Of a stretch of 64,000 bases of DNA, positions 38,170 through 46,747 are shown piece after piece (position 1 is the stretch's first letter; every line of letters begins with the position of its first letter). Below the pieces are notes generated by a model. It was given only the letters and a program-made list of their open reading frames with translations, did no database searches and was not told where the DNA came from. A program made the position numbers and the translations under genes. Source of the DNA: Nannocystis exedens (GTDB lineage: Bacteria; Myxococcota_A; Polyangia; Polyangiales; Polyangiaceae); NCBI GenBank assembly GCA_945861885.1, contig CAMAVR010000002.1, forward strand, positions 1 to 64,000, written 5' to 3'.

Positions 38170-39608
38170 GTGGTGGTCTGAGGCGAACGTGCTTGTCGAA
38201 AATTGGTCTGTTTGGAACGGTACTTCTCTCGATGTTGTTGCGCGGCCCTTCGGCAAGCGCCGGGGGTCTCTTTCTTTCGGATCGCGGCGTGCGTGCGCTC
38301 GGTCGCGGCGGCGCATTTGTCGCCGGCGCGGATGATATTGAGGCCGCCTGGTACAATCCCGCTGGGCTCGTTCAGGCCCAAAATAGCGTCCTTCTCGATG
38401 TTTCGTTTCTCAATTACGCAACGACGTTTTCTCGGCAGACGATCGTTTCGGATGCTGCCGGAGCGTCGCGAACGGCGACATTTCCAACTGTGTCCGGAAG
38501 TACAAAGTACTTGCCGCTCCCATCGTTGGGAGCATCGTTCGCGATAGGGGAGGCGAAGCGACTGGTGGTCGCCGCCAGCATTTCGGCGCCATATGCACCG
38601 GTTTCAACCTATCCAGATACCGTGGCTGGGAAGCCGGCTGCGTCGCGCTACTCGCTGCTTTCGTTGGATGGCTCGGTTTTATTGAATCCAGGCCTGTCTC
38701 TCGCGTACAAAGTCACAGACCAGCTTCAAATTGGGCTGGGGTTTAACGCAATTGTAGGAACATTTAATTCGACCGTGATGCTCAATGCAGGGCCGCCTGG
38801 GCGCCTCCTCTCTGCGCCGGAAGACCCAACGTACGACGCGATGACGCAGGTCAAAGCCTCGCCGATCATTACGCCAAGCGGTAACTTCGGGATTATCCTT
38901 TCGCCGACCAACTATTTGCGCGTTGGTCTGAGCGGGCAGTTGCCGTTTGTTATCAATGCACCCGCGACTGTGAGGGTAAGACTTCCGGTCGCAGCTCCAT
39001 TCGATAGCGCAAGCCAATCGGGCACCAAGGCGCATGTTCGCTTTACAATTCCGGCGATCATGCGGATTGGGATCGAAGTTCGACCGCTCCACAATCTCGC
39101 GATTGAAGCGGCATACGTTCGCGAGATGTGGGGTTCGCATGATGCGATTTCAATCGAATCAAACGGCATTCAGCTTCTCAATGTGACCGGATTTCCGAGT
39201 CCATATTCCATCGCGTCAATTTCAATTCCGCGCCGGTTTGTGGATACCAATTCGGTTAGGCTTGGTGGTGAGTACGACCTTCCGATTGATGCGGTTCGCA
39301 TCCGGGTTCGCGGCGGGGCAAATTATGAAACATCGGCGATTCCGCCGGCCTATTTGTCGCCGTTGACGGTCGATCTCAGCAAGGTTGCCGTGTCCGCGGG
39401 CGTGTCGGTCTACCCGACGAAGCACTGGAGAATCGACTGCGTTTATGCCCACACCTTCCTTTTTCCGGTCGATGCCGACCCGGCAAATGCCCAGATACAA
39501 AAAATTAATCCAGTTGGTGGAAATAGTGTCAAAACTGAGGCAATAAACGGCGGTCGCTATACGGCCCACGGAGACATATTTGGGTTTGGAGCCGAATACC
39601 GCTACTGA
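38166..39608 (+). CDS. FadL/OmpP1-family outer-membrane transport protein
   Basis: 480 residues. Signal peptide (cleavage after PSASA), then the family signature near residues 34-62: GVRALGRGGAFVAGADDIEAAWYNPAGL. The rest is a beta barrel with alternating hydrophobic strands, ending in the aromatic terminus AEYRY, typical of Bam-inserted proteins. FadL proteins import long-chain fatty acids or other hydrophobic compounds; the acyl-CoA dehydrogenase genes elsewhere in the window are possible users. Overlaps the giant lipoprotein stop by four bases. Confidence 0.9.
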   Translation: MSGGLRRTCLSKIGLFGTVLLSMLLRGPSASAGGLFLSDRGVRALGRGGAFVAGADDIEAAWYNPAGLVQAQNSVLLDVSFLNYATTFSRQTIVSDAAGASRTATFPTVSGSTKYLPLPSLGASFAIGEAKRLVVAASISAPYAPVSTYPDTVAGKPAASRYSLLSLDGSVLLNPGLSLAYKVTDQLQIGLGFNAIVGTFNSTVMLNAGPPGRLLSAPEDPTYDAMTQVKASPIITPSGNFGIILSPTNYLRVGLSGQLPFVINAPATVRVRLPVAAPFDSASQSGTKAHVRFTIPAIMRIGIEVRPLHNLAIEAAYVREMWGSHDAISIESNGIQLLNVTGFPSPYSIASISIPRRFVDTNSVRLGGEYDLPIDAVRIRVRGGANYETSAIPPAYLSPLTVDLSKVAVSAGVSVYPTKHWRIDCVYAHTFLFPVDADPANAQIQKINPVGGNSVKTEAINGGRYTAHGDIFGFGAEYRY

Positions 39609-39655
39609 CGGCTTGAAAACAGTCTTGCCGTCGTGCAGGGTCAAGCCAACTCAAC

Positions 39656-40930
39656 ATGCTCGATATTGCCTTCATTCGACAAAACCAAGACGCCATTCGG
39701 TCAGCAATTCAGAACAAGCGCTGCGAGATTAGTCTCGACGATCTTTTGGCTGCCGATAGATCACGTCGAGATGCGATTGTCGTTCTCGATGCGCAACGCG
39801 CCAGACGAAATCAGATTGCCGCGCTTATTCCCAAGGCGTCGCCGGGCGAGAAGCCGCAGCTCATCGAAGAGGCGAAGGCGATACGCAGCGACATAGAGCG
39901 GCTCGAACCGCAGCTGAACGAAGCGAATCGTCGGTTCGATGATCTTATGCTTCGTATACCGAGCATCCCTCGACCTGAGGTCCCGGTGGGGGCTTCAGAA
40001 GATGACAACGTTGAGCTGCGAAAAGTTGGTAAGGCTCGGCAATTCGACTTCGAGCCGAAAGACCACGTTGCTCTGATGGAAGCGCTCGGCTACGTGAATT
40101 GGGACGGCCCGCGCAAGTTTTCCGGTGGCCGAGCGTATGCCCTCGTTGGACTTGGCGCCCTGCTTGAGCTTGCGATCATGCGCATGGCGGTCGACCTGCT
40201 GATCGCGCGCGGCTTTGATCTCGTCATACCGCCGGTGATCGTAAAAGAGCGAGCGATGCAGGGGACAGGCTATTTTCCGCTCGGTCGCGAGGAGTCATAC
40301 AGCATTCCGGAGGACGAGCTATTTCTCGTTGGAACAAGCGAAGTGTCGCTCGTCTCGCTTCACGCGGATGAAACGCTCGATGCAGCGTCGATGCCCATTC
40401 GGTATGCGGGGCTGTCGCCATGTTTCCGTCGCGAGGCCGGTGCGCACGGCAAAGATACGCGTGGCCTCTATCGAGTTCATCAGTTTACAAAAGTCGAGCA
40501 GGTCGTTTTTACAGTTCCGGACGAAGCGGTTGCCGAAAAAGAGCATTACGCGTTACTGGGCAATGCCGAGTCGATTCTTCAAGCGCTTGAAATCCCGTAT
40601 CGCGTTGCGCTTGCGTGCACAGGCGAAATCGGCTTGGGGCAAACGCGAAAACATGAAGTCGAATCGTGGATGCCTGGACGAACTGCTTATTCAGAAACGC
40701 ATTCGTGCTCAAGCTTTGGCGACTTTCAGGCAAGGCGCTCAAACGTTCGCCTTCGGATGCAAGACGGCTCTCTGGTCTACCCATTTACGCTCAATAATAC
40801 TGCCGTTGCGAGCCCACGAATTTTGATCCCGCTGCTCGAAAATCATCAGAACGCTGACGGGTCAATTACGCTTCCAAAAGCTCTCGTGCCGTACATGAAC
40901 GGAATCACGGTTCTCAAACCAAAAGGCTAA
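39656..40930 (+). CDS. serS: Seryl-tRNA synthetase
   Basis: Charges tRNA-Ser in the cytoplasm. 424 residues. The N-terminal antiparallel coiled coil occupies about 25-100. Class II motif 2 is visible in SPCFRREAGAHGKDTRGLYRVHQF near residue 257 and motif 3 in NNTAVASPRILIPLLENHQ near 380. The C-terminal end meets a convergent Cys-rich lipoprotein gene with a four-base overlap. The 47-bp gap after the FadL gene has no strong hairpin. Confidence 0.97.
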   Translation: MLDIAFIRQNQDAIRSAIQNKRCEISLDDLLAADRSRRDAIVVLDAQRARRNQIAALIPKASPGEKPQLIEEAKAIRSDIERLEPQLNEANRRFDDLMLRIPSIPRPEVPVGASEDDNVELRKVGKARQFDFEPKDHVALMEALGYVNWDGPRKFSGGRAYALVGLGALLELAIMRMAVDLLIARGFDLVIPPVIVKERAMQGTGYFPLGREESYSIPEDELFLVGTSEVSLVSLHADETLDAASMPIRYAGLSPCFRREAGAHGKDTRGLYRVHQFTKVEQVVFTVPDEAVAEKEHYALLGNAESILQALEIPYRVALACTGEIGLGQTRKHEVESWMPGRTAYSETHSCSSFGDFQARRSNVRLRMQDGSLVYPFTLNNTAVASPRILIPLLENHQNADGSITLPKALVPYMNGITVLKPKG

Positions 40931-41142
40931 TTCGGGGGCGCTGCTCCGCGACAGCGGTCAATGCACGACGGATCATCAGAGCACTGCGTAGCGCAGTCGC
41001 TCGACTTCTGACGATGCTTCGCGCACGTAGGATCGCGTTCGCATTTCATTGGATCTTTCGCGGCGGTTGCTTCAAGAAATTTGCAGCTGGTTGCACCGAA
41101 CGCGAGAAGCGCCAGCGCAAAAGAAAATGTTGCCCGGTTCAT
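40927..41142 (-). CDS. Small Cys-rich lipoprotein
   Basis: 71 residues. A hydrophobic signal ends in GATSC, an acceptable lipobox. The mature part of about 50 residues has six further cysteines (CERDPTC, CATQC, CIDRC) and is otherwise charged, consistent with a disulfide-rich mini-domain. Function unknown. It follows lepB by 30 nt on the same strand and may share its transcript. Confidence 0.7.
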   Translation of the reverse strand: MNRATFSFALALLAFGATSCKFLEATAAKDPMKCERDPTCAKHRQKSSDCATQCSDDPSCIDRCRGAAPPN

Positions 41143-41172
41143 TTGAGATGAGACTCGCAGAGTGGGATGCCT

Positions 41173-42522
41173 TTAGTCGAGCTGCTGTTCTACTATCGTT
41201 GACGGAGCAATAGGTTTGTCGGGTGGTGTCGCATCCTCAAGAGACGGCCGCGAATTAAGACATCGGTCGACACCGGTCTGAAGGACAACCATCGACTTCG
41301 GCAATTGCGGCTTGCCCATGACAGGCGCGCCAAGTCGCCCCCATTCGACGCCATTATTCCCGATACTTAGCCAGACAAACAGCGCGCGGCCACGAATGTT
41401 TTCGTAGGGAACGCCACCACCCTGGCCGCCCCACCACATGCGTGAATCGTGGCTATTGTTTCGATTGTCGCCCATGACCCACACGTCGCCTTCTTTGACG
41501 AAAAATGGCCCCTGGTATTCTGGGCTTCCAAATGTGCCGCGATCGTACAGCGTGAGAAACGCTGCTTCTCCCAAGTACTCAACGAATAGATCGCCGGAAT
41601 GACGCGTGGGTACCAACTCCTGATCCTCGTATTGATACGTTCCGACGTAGCAGTTTGGGACTTCCCATCCGTTGATCCATGGGTGCCCGTTTCGCACTTC
41701 TAATTTGTCGCCCGGACGCGCGATGACCCTCTTTATGAAATCCTGTTCAGGGCGTTCAGGAAACGCGAATACAATGACATCTCCGCGTTTGGGGGGCATA
41801 CGATTCCAGAGTCGCCTGTGGGTAAACGGAATCGCGGGGCCGTAAACAAACTTGTTTACAAAGATATGGTCGCCCACTTGGAGCGTCGGGACCATCGAAA
41901 CGCTTGGGATCTTGAACGCCTCGACAACCATCGCGCGGAGCCCCATTGCGACGAGAATGGCGATGAGGATCGACTCGATATAGTCGCGTGTTTCGCTCCG
42001 CCGCCATCGAGAGTAGCGCGTATCGATCAAGCGATCGGCATTTGTCAGCGCCTGTTCGAACTCTTCTTCACGAAATGGCGATTCGTTCACCGCGCGGTGC
42101 AGTCGCGCGACTGCTTCGTTCAGTTCGTTGCGATCGTTTTCGCCTAGATTTTGCGAAATTTCTTTCGCATGCTTTTCACGAATCGCGACTGCTTCGTTCA
42201 ACAAAATGACGGCGCGCTCAACGTTGCCGCGCGCACCCTTTGGAATATCATCGCGCGTCGATGCTTGTGCGAACGACGAAAACGGCAGGCGATGCCGCAG
42301 CGCCCAGAGAGCCATTTCAAAACAGGTGAACGCGACGATAGCGATTGGAACTGGCTGCTCGTGTACGGCGGATTGAATCGCCCCGAGAAGGCCGGTATGC
42401 GCGGAGCCCGCGGCCGGCGTAAACAGCCAAACAAACGCCGACGCCAGCACGAGCGGAACGACGACAAACCACAGGGCCCAATAGAGCGATCGAAAAATAC
42501 GCAATTTACCTGCATATACCAT
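41173..42522 (-). CDS. lepB: Signal peptidase I with a long N-terminal extension
   Basis: Cleaves signal peptides of exported proteins at the outer face of the inner membrane. About 449 residues, much longer than the usual 250-330. Two N-terminal membrane segments lie near 15-38 and 55-75, followed by a charged helical cytoplasmic stretch of about 100 residues, then a third segment near 180-200 directly before the catalytic domain. Ser209 in IPSVSMVPTL and Lys264 in DFIKRVIARPGDK keep the same 55-residue spacing as the E. coli Ser/Lys dyad, and GDNRNNSHDSR is present near 365. The ATG at 42522 is preferred over an upstream TTG at 42555. The N-terminal extension is the odd part. Confidence 0.93.
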   Translation of the reverse strand: MVYAGKLRIFRSLYWALWFVVVPLVLASAFVWLFTPAAGSAHTGLLGAIQSAVHEQPVPIAIVAFTCFEMALWALRHRLPFSSFAQASTRDDIPKGARGNVERAVILLNEAVAIREKHAKEISQNLGENDRNELNEAVARLHRAVNESPFREEEFEQALTNADRLIDTRYSRWRRSETRDYIESILIAILVAMGLRAMVVEAFKIPSVSMVPTLQVGDHIFVNKFVYGPAIPFTHRRLWNRMPPKRGDVIVFAFPERPEQDFIKRVIARPGDKLEVRNGHPWINGWEVPNCYVGTYQYEDQELVPTRHSGDLFVEYLGEAAFLTLYDRGTFGSPEYQGPFFVKEGDVWVMGDNRNNSHDSRMWWGGQGGGVPYENIRGRALFVWLSIGNNGVEWGRLGAPVMGKPQLPKSMVVLQTGVDRCLNSRPSLEDATPPDKPIAPSTIVEQQLD

Positions 42523-42605
42523 CGGTATGGCGCTCTGCCACGTGCCAACGATCAATTATCTCGGGACACTCGGAGTTAACCTTGCACGTGGTTCTACGGA
42601 TGACC

Positions 42606-43385
42606 CTAATGATTCCGCGCGTGTTCGAGGCACAATTGTCGAGGGCCGGCGCATTTGGGACACGTGCACACACGAATGTCGGCGCCGCCAATATCAGTGG
42701 CTCCGCAGATAGCGCACACCCGCACCTCTGTAGGTGGGCGGAGTGGTTCCGATGACGCGCTTCGCATCAACTTGTGGCTTGCGGCGCCTCCATGTCGAAG
42801 CAGTTGCCGAATATCATTTCCGAAAAATAGGAAATAATTTGAAAGCGACGAAATGATGGCGGCACGGGTGTACCAATCGCCGACAAACGCTTCATACGCC
42901 ATCACTCCGCCGGTTAGAATTGCGAGCCATTTTACGCGAAGGGGGAAAAAGAAAATGAGCATTTCGAAGTTCGGAAAAAGCGTTCCGAACGCGAGTATGA
43001 GCGAGGCATTCAACCACTCATTTCCGACCCCGCCGCCAGCTATTGCCGCGGCGATGGTCGTGCCGAGCATCCCGATCAAATAATAAAGGTTGAACTTGAA
43101 CGCTCCCCACTCCGCTTCGAGGCTCGTTCCGATCGTCCACAGCCACATGAGCGAGAATACAATCCAGAATATTGAGAGTGTTCGCGGGATGAACAGATAG
43201 GTAAAAAGACGCCACACTTGGCCGTGCGCCACTTGGTTGAGATCCAAGTTTACAAGCGTCAAAAAGCGCGGTTGCAATGTCGCCAAGACAAAGAACCCGG
43301 CCATCCCCCCGACGATGACGAACGTGAGATGTTCTATCGCATATTTTCCGAATCGCTTTTCAAGACGGGCAAGGAGTTTCGACAT
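42606..43385 (-). CDS. Rhomboid-like membrane protein with C-terminal zinc ribbon, lacking protease residues
   Basis: About 259 residues, six hydrophobic segments arranged as in rhomboids (GQVWRLFTYLFIPR, WTIGTSLEAEWGAFKFNLYYLIG). The GxSG serine motif reads NASLILAFG and no catalytic histidine is found in the last helix, so it should be an inactive relative, comparable to Derlin-type pseudoproteases. The C-terminal 45 residues hold two CxxC-like pairs and CPKCAGP, probably a small zinc-binding module in the cytoplasm. The ATG at 43385 overlaps the kamA stop by one base (TGATG). The longer upstream frame lies inside kamA and is not needed. Confidence 0.82.
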   Translation of the reverse strand: MSKLLARLEKRFGKYAIEHLTFVIVGGMAGFFVLATLQPRFLTLVNLDLNQVAHGQVWRLFTYLFIPRTLSIFWIVFSLMWLWTIGTSLEAEWGAFKFNLYYLIGMLGTTIAAAIAGGGVGNEWLNASLILAFGTLFPNFEMLIFFFPLRVKWLAILTGGVMAYEAFVGDWYTRAAIISSLSNYFLFFGNDIRQLLRHGGAASHKLMRSASSEPLRPPTEVRVCAICGATDIGGADIRVCTCPKCAGPRQLCLEHARNH

Positions 43386-44773
43386 CAGCGTACGCGTTCT
43401 TTTGCTTTGGCAATCGCTGTTGTGATCATGCTGTCTTGTTCGGTCGGACTGCTCCACCTTCGCTGCGTTGCGGTGCTTAGCTGATGAAGCGGGTCAAAAT
43501 ACAAAAAATACTGACCAGGTTTGACAGAAGGCGCCGTATAGACGCTGATGCCGGTTTCGCGATCGTAATACTCGTAGGAATGTGCGTCACGTTTGCCGCC
43601 GCCACCCGGAGCATCGACCACAAACATCGGTGTATTAAAGCCGGCTGTTGCACCGCGAACATTTTTTTCAATGTGTAGCGCGGTGTCGACTGAAGTTCGC
43701 AGATCCTCGACCCCTTTTACGAGGTCGTGAACGTAAACGTAATACGGGTGAACATTGACGTGTCCAAGACGTTTTACGAGCAGCGTCATCGTCTCGGGTG
43801 AATCGTTGACGTCACGTTGAAGTACGGTTTGATTGCGTACGGTGATGCCGCGTTCCATCAACTTGTTCAATGCTGCTTGCGTGATTGCGGTGATTTCACG
43901 CGGGTGGTTGAAATGCGTGTGTAGCACCACCTCCTTGTGCAACTTGCGCCCCTTTTCGACGATTGCGGTTAGCGCGTCGACCCACGCGTGATCGGTGAGG
44001 ATCTTTTGCGGCATCACCGCCGGCCCTTTGGTCGCAAAACGCATCCGCCTAATATTCGGCATCGCGAGCAGCGCCTCGCCGATTTCAGAAATCTGCTGTG
44101 CCCGAAGATTGTAAGCATCCCCACCGGAGATCACGATGTCCTCGAGTTCCGGACGCGAAGCGATGTACTGGTACGCGCGTTTCCAGCGCTCCTCGTTTGC
44201 TCGAAAATTCACCTTTTCGACTTCATCGGTGTCGATTCCGACTGCGTAACTTCGCGTGCAGAATCGGCAGTAGACTGGGCAGGTGTCGACCGGCAAAAAG
44301 AGCGCTTTATCGGGATATCGGTGCGTGAGGCCGGGGACGGGCGCATCTTCTTGCTCGTGCAGCGAATCGAGATGCAGCTGCGGGTGGTCGGGGAGCAGGC
44401 GCGAAGCGACCGGAACAAACTGAATGCGGAGCGGGTCGTTGTAAGGGTCATTCCAGTCGATGAGCGACAAGAGGTACGGACTCACGCGAACGCTCATAGG
44501 CGCACGGTGAAAACCAAGTTCGGCGTCTTGAATGAACGCGGGCGAAACTAGGCCTTGGAGCGCCTCGAGTAGTTTCGACACCTTGGTAATCGTATGTTTC
44601 GACTGCCAGGCATGGTCGAGAAACTGCTCTTCGGAAATCTCGCTATATGCCGGAATGTGGCCCCAGAATCGGCCTTCAACCAGCTGTTTGTGAGTGAGTG
44701 TGGACGGATCTACCGCCGGTTTTAGCGACAGTAGCGGTTCGTTAGAGAGCACTTTAAGGGATGTTGCTTGCAT
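43385..44773 (-). CDS. kamA: KamA-family radical SAM aminomutase (lysine 2,3-aminomutase-like)
   Basis: About 462 residues. Radical SAM cluster Cys165, Cys169, Cys172 (CPVYCRFC). The PLP-anchoring lysine is at 394 in the PGGGGK motif that matches lysine 2,3-aminomutase. The C-terminal cysteine trio that binds zinc in the clostridial enzyme is absent. It isomerises an alpha-amino acid to its beta form; lysine is the usual substrate but glutamate or an elongation-factor lysine pathway is possible. Starts at the ATG at 44773; the frame continues upstream to a TTG at 44893, through a hairpin-rich leader, which I regard as untranslated. Stop overlaps the rhomboid-like gene. Confidence 0.9.
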   Translation of the reverse strand: MQATSLKVLSNEPLLSLKPAVDPSTLTHKQLVEGRFWGHIPAYSEISEEQFLDHAWQSKHTITKVSKLLEALQGLVSPAFIQDAELGFHRAPMSVRVSPYLLSLIDWNDPYNDPLRIQFVPVASRLLPDHPQLHLDSLHEQEDAPVPGLTHRYPDKALFLPVDTCPVYCRFCTRSYAVGIDTDEVEKVNFRANEERWKRAYQYIASRPELEDIVISGGDAYNLRAQQISEIGEALLAMPNIRRMRFATKGPAVMPQKILTDHAWVDALTAIVEKGRKLHKEVVLHTHFNHPREITAITQAALNKLMERGITVRNQTVLQRDVNDSPETMTLLVKRLGHVNVHPYYVYVHDLVKGVEDLRTSVDTALHIEKNVRGATAGFNTPMFVVDAPGGGGKRDAHSYEYYDRETGISVYTAPSVKPGQYFLYFDPLHQLSTATQRRWSSPTEQDSMITTAIAKAKERVR

Positions 44774-44798
44774 GGGGGCCAACCGGTTGTCCCATGGC

Positions 44799-44812
44799 GC
44801 ACCGTGCGGTGC
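44799..44812 (-). promoter_or_regulatory. Hairpin in the kamA leader, close to the start codon
   Basis: GCACC (44799-44803) and GGTGC (44808-44812) form a 5-bp stem with a GTGC loop, 26 to 39 nt before the kamA ATG. The palindrome AACCGGTT lies at 44781-44788 between it and the start. These may fold the ribosome-loading region. Confidence 0.4.
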
Positions 44813-44840
44813 AATACGCGCCACCAATCGGTGTGAAAGA

Positions 44841-44905
44841 GCGCGCTCGCGAAGCGAGGTAGCGCGCTGACTTTGGACCCCCCACAGCTCCAAATGTCAG
44901 CGCGC
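44841..44905 (-). promoter_or_regulatory. Two mutually exclusive hairpins between the RRM gene and kamA
   Basis: Hairpin A: GCGCGCTGACTTTGGA at 44862-44877 pairs with TCCAAATGTCAGCGCGC at 44889-44905 (16 bp, one bulged T, 11-nt loop). Hairpin B: GCGCGCT at 44841-44847 pairs with AGCGCGC at 44861-44867, with an inner CTCGC/GCGAG stem. Both need the same bases 44862-44867. On the minus strand A is transcribed first, after the RRM gene and before kamA. It could be a terminator of the RRM gene (no T run is seen) or an attenuator-like switch for kamA. Function is inference. Confidence 0.55.
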
Positions 44906-44957
44906 ATACAATTGTGTGCTCGAGTGTCGTTTAGATGGCGGTTTTTCAACCAGTCAT

Positions 44958-45422
44958 CTAGCGGTTGCCGTAGCCGCCGCCGCCGCCACCGCCGCGACGA
45001 GCGCGATCTCCGCCGCCCCCGCCGCCCCCACGACGGGCTCCGCCGCCGCCGCCGCCACCGCCGCGGCCGCCGAATCCACCGCCACCACCGCCTCCGCCTC
45101 CAAAGCCGCCGCCACCCCCGCCGCCACTTCTAAAGCCGCCGCCGCCCCCACCACCGCCGCCCCCGCCGCCGCCTGTGCGCTCGCGCGCCTCATTGACGAC
45201 GAGCGGGCGACCGTCGAGGTCTTGCCCATTCATCTGCTCTGCTGCCCGGGATGCCTCTGCAGCAGTTCCCATTTCAACAAATGCAAACCCACGCGACTGC
45301 CCAGTCATGCGATCGAGTACGAGCTCTGCCGAAATAACCTCTCCATGTGGAGCAAATGCTTCACGCAGACGATCGTCTGTCGTGTGATACGAGAGGTTTC
45401 CCACGTAAAGTCGATTTCCCAT
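44958..45422 (-). CDS. Glycine-rich RRM RNA-binding protein
   Basis: About 154 residues. One RRM domain at 1-80 with RNP2 LYVGNL and RNP1 RGFAFVEM, followed by a roughly 70-residue tail of long glycine runs broken by Phe, Arg, Ala and Tyr. This is the bacterial glycine-rich RNA-binding type, often cold-inducible. The ATG at 45422 directly begins the RRM; a TTG at 45434 is in frame upstream. The tail is a low-complexity, GC-rich sequence that can slip. It may drive condensate formation, as in eukaryotic counterparts, but that is inference. Confidence 0.92.
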   Translation of the reverse strand: MGNRLYVGNLSYHTTDDRLREAFAPHGEVISAELVLDRMTGQSRGFAFVEMGTAAEASRAAEQMNGQDLDGRPLVVNEARERTGGGGGGGGGGGGGFRSGGGGGGGFGGGGGGGGGFGGRGGGGGGGGARRGGGGGGGDRARRGGGGGGGYGNR

Positions 45423-45674
45423 CCGATTACCCAACCATGGCGCGCTCTAATCAACCTTCGAGCTGACGGCGCACCGACGCTCCCTCGAGACCGTTCCCCC
45501 GATGGGGATGGTCGCCAACGATAGGCGCACTTCGAGCTATTGCGTGGGGACATGCTCGAAAAAGAGAACGCATGCGGCAGGTATCACCGAGTGTTGCGTA
45601 TTCAACCGGTCTGCGCAAGGCGATATCGTTTTTTGGTCAAAATGTGGGTGACTCGGTAGGCAAAGCAGGCGCGG
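45423..45674. other. Non-coding region upstream of the RRM gene
   Basis: Both flanking genes are on the minus strand, so this holds the RRM gene promoter and 5' UTR and the 3' end of the WYL-regulator transcript. Apart from a short CCCCC/GGGG pairing near 45495-45510 I see no strong hairpin, repeat or RNA gene. Confidence 0.4.
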
Positions 45675-46727
45675 TTACGCCGTCTTGTAACGCTCAAGTG
45701 TTGCCTGAAGCTGCTCTCTTACCTTGGCGATAAGTTCTGGCGGCTGGATGACCCGAGCAGCTGGCCCAAACTGCATCACCCAGGCTGCAACTGAAGCGAT
45801 GTCCCCAACATTGAGTGAGAGTCGGACTCTGCCATCGGTTGCAATGGCAATCTTTTGCGATGGGTGCGCGCGATTTGTTCGCACTTGCTCCGCGACGCTA
45901 GCATCGAATTCGACAAGAACTCGAGACATCGATGAATAGCGAGCCACGCCAAATTCGCCGTGCAAATAGTCGTCGACGCTGAAGTCGTTTGGAATTGTAA
46001 AACGCTCTCGTTCGACCACCCGTGTATCGCTGATTCGTTCAAGCGCAAACACGCGAACTTCGCCTGTCGCCACAACGCTTCCGATGCAATAAATCGCCGC
46101 GTCGGAAAACACCAATGCATACGGATGTACAACATACTTTGTCACCGGTGTATCCGCGGTTTGGTGCCGAAATTGAAGCGGATGGAGATTCGCGATCGAT
46201 TGGAAAATGCAATCAAGCTCGTCATGCTTGTGCGAGTAGTTGCGTGATGTTCGTGGCGCGTACAAAAATCGCTTCTCGATCGGATAGTCGTCCGGCGCGA
46301 TTTCATACGCACCGCCCGAACGCGATGGACGATGGGCAATTTGAAGAAGCTGGCGATGTACGAGACCAATCTCATCAAATAGCGCGGAGCCTTTGATCGG
46401 ATCGAAGATCGTGCGCGCGGTTAACAGCGCAAGCGACTGCGATCGGCGAAGCGAAATCGAACGCGCACGTTCGCTCGGCTTAATTCGCCACAAATGTGGA
46501 TTGCCTGGCGCAGTTGCGACCGACTCGACATCGACTCGGTGCTCGAGTTCGCGTAGATAGCGACGAACCGAACGGGGGGTAACCGCCAACACCTCGGCCA
46601 GTTCAGCGATTGGCAGCCCCGTTGGGTGGTCCTCTAGCGCTTCGCAAAGCAAATCGATGCGCCGATGTTGGGTGAATTTCCCCTTTGGACGTCCTTGTCG
46701 CGATTTGGTGCTTTTCAGAACTCGCAC
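45675..46727 (-). CDS. HTH/WYL-domain transcriptional regulator
   Basis: 350 residues. An N-terminal winged helix (about 20-75, DLLCEALEDHPTGLPIAELAEVLAVT) is followed by a WYL domain (about 165-245, FRHQTADTPVTKYVVHPYALVFSDAAIYCIG) and a C-terminal WCX-like extension. WYL regulators respond to nucleic-acid or nucleotide ligands and often control phage-defence or stress genes. Here the divergent neighbour is a pyrimidine-nucleoside phosphorylase, so a nucleoside-related signal is plausible. The start is a GTG. No other defence gene is nearby. Confidence 0.9.
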   Translation of the reverse strand: MRVLKSTKSRQGRPKGKFTQHRRIDLLCEALEDHPTGLPIAELAEVLAVTPRSVRRYLRELEHRVDVESVATAPGNPHLWRIKPSERARSISLRRSQSLALLTARTIFDPIKGSALFDEIGLVHRQLLQIAHRPSRSGGAYEIAPDDYPIEKRFLYAPRTSRNYSHKHDELDCIFQSIANLHPLQFRHQTADTPVTKYVVHPYALVFSDAAIYCIGSVVATGEVRVFALERISDTRVVERERFTIPNDFSVDDYLHGEFGVARYSSMSRVLVEFDASVAEQVRTNRAHPSQKIAIATDGRVRLSLNVGDIASVAAWVMQFGPAARVIQPPELIAKVREQLQATLERYKTA

Positions 46728-46747
46728 TTGTGCCTCGTGCGATTAGA

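Noticed and set aside
45423..45674. Hidden RNA gene before the RRM gene
   Set aside because: No cloverleaf, strong stem or known RNA motif was found.
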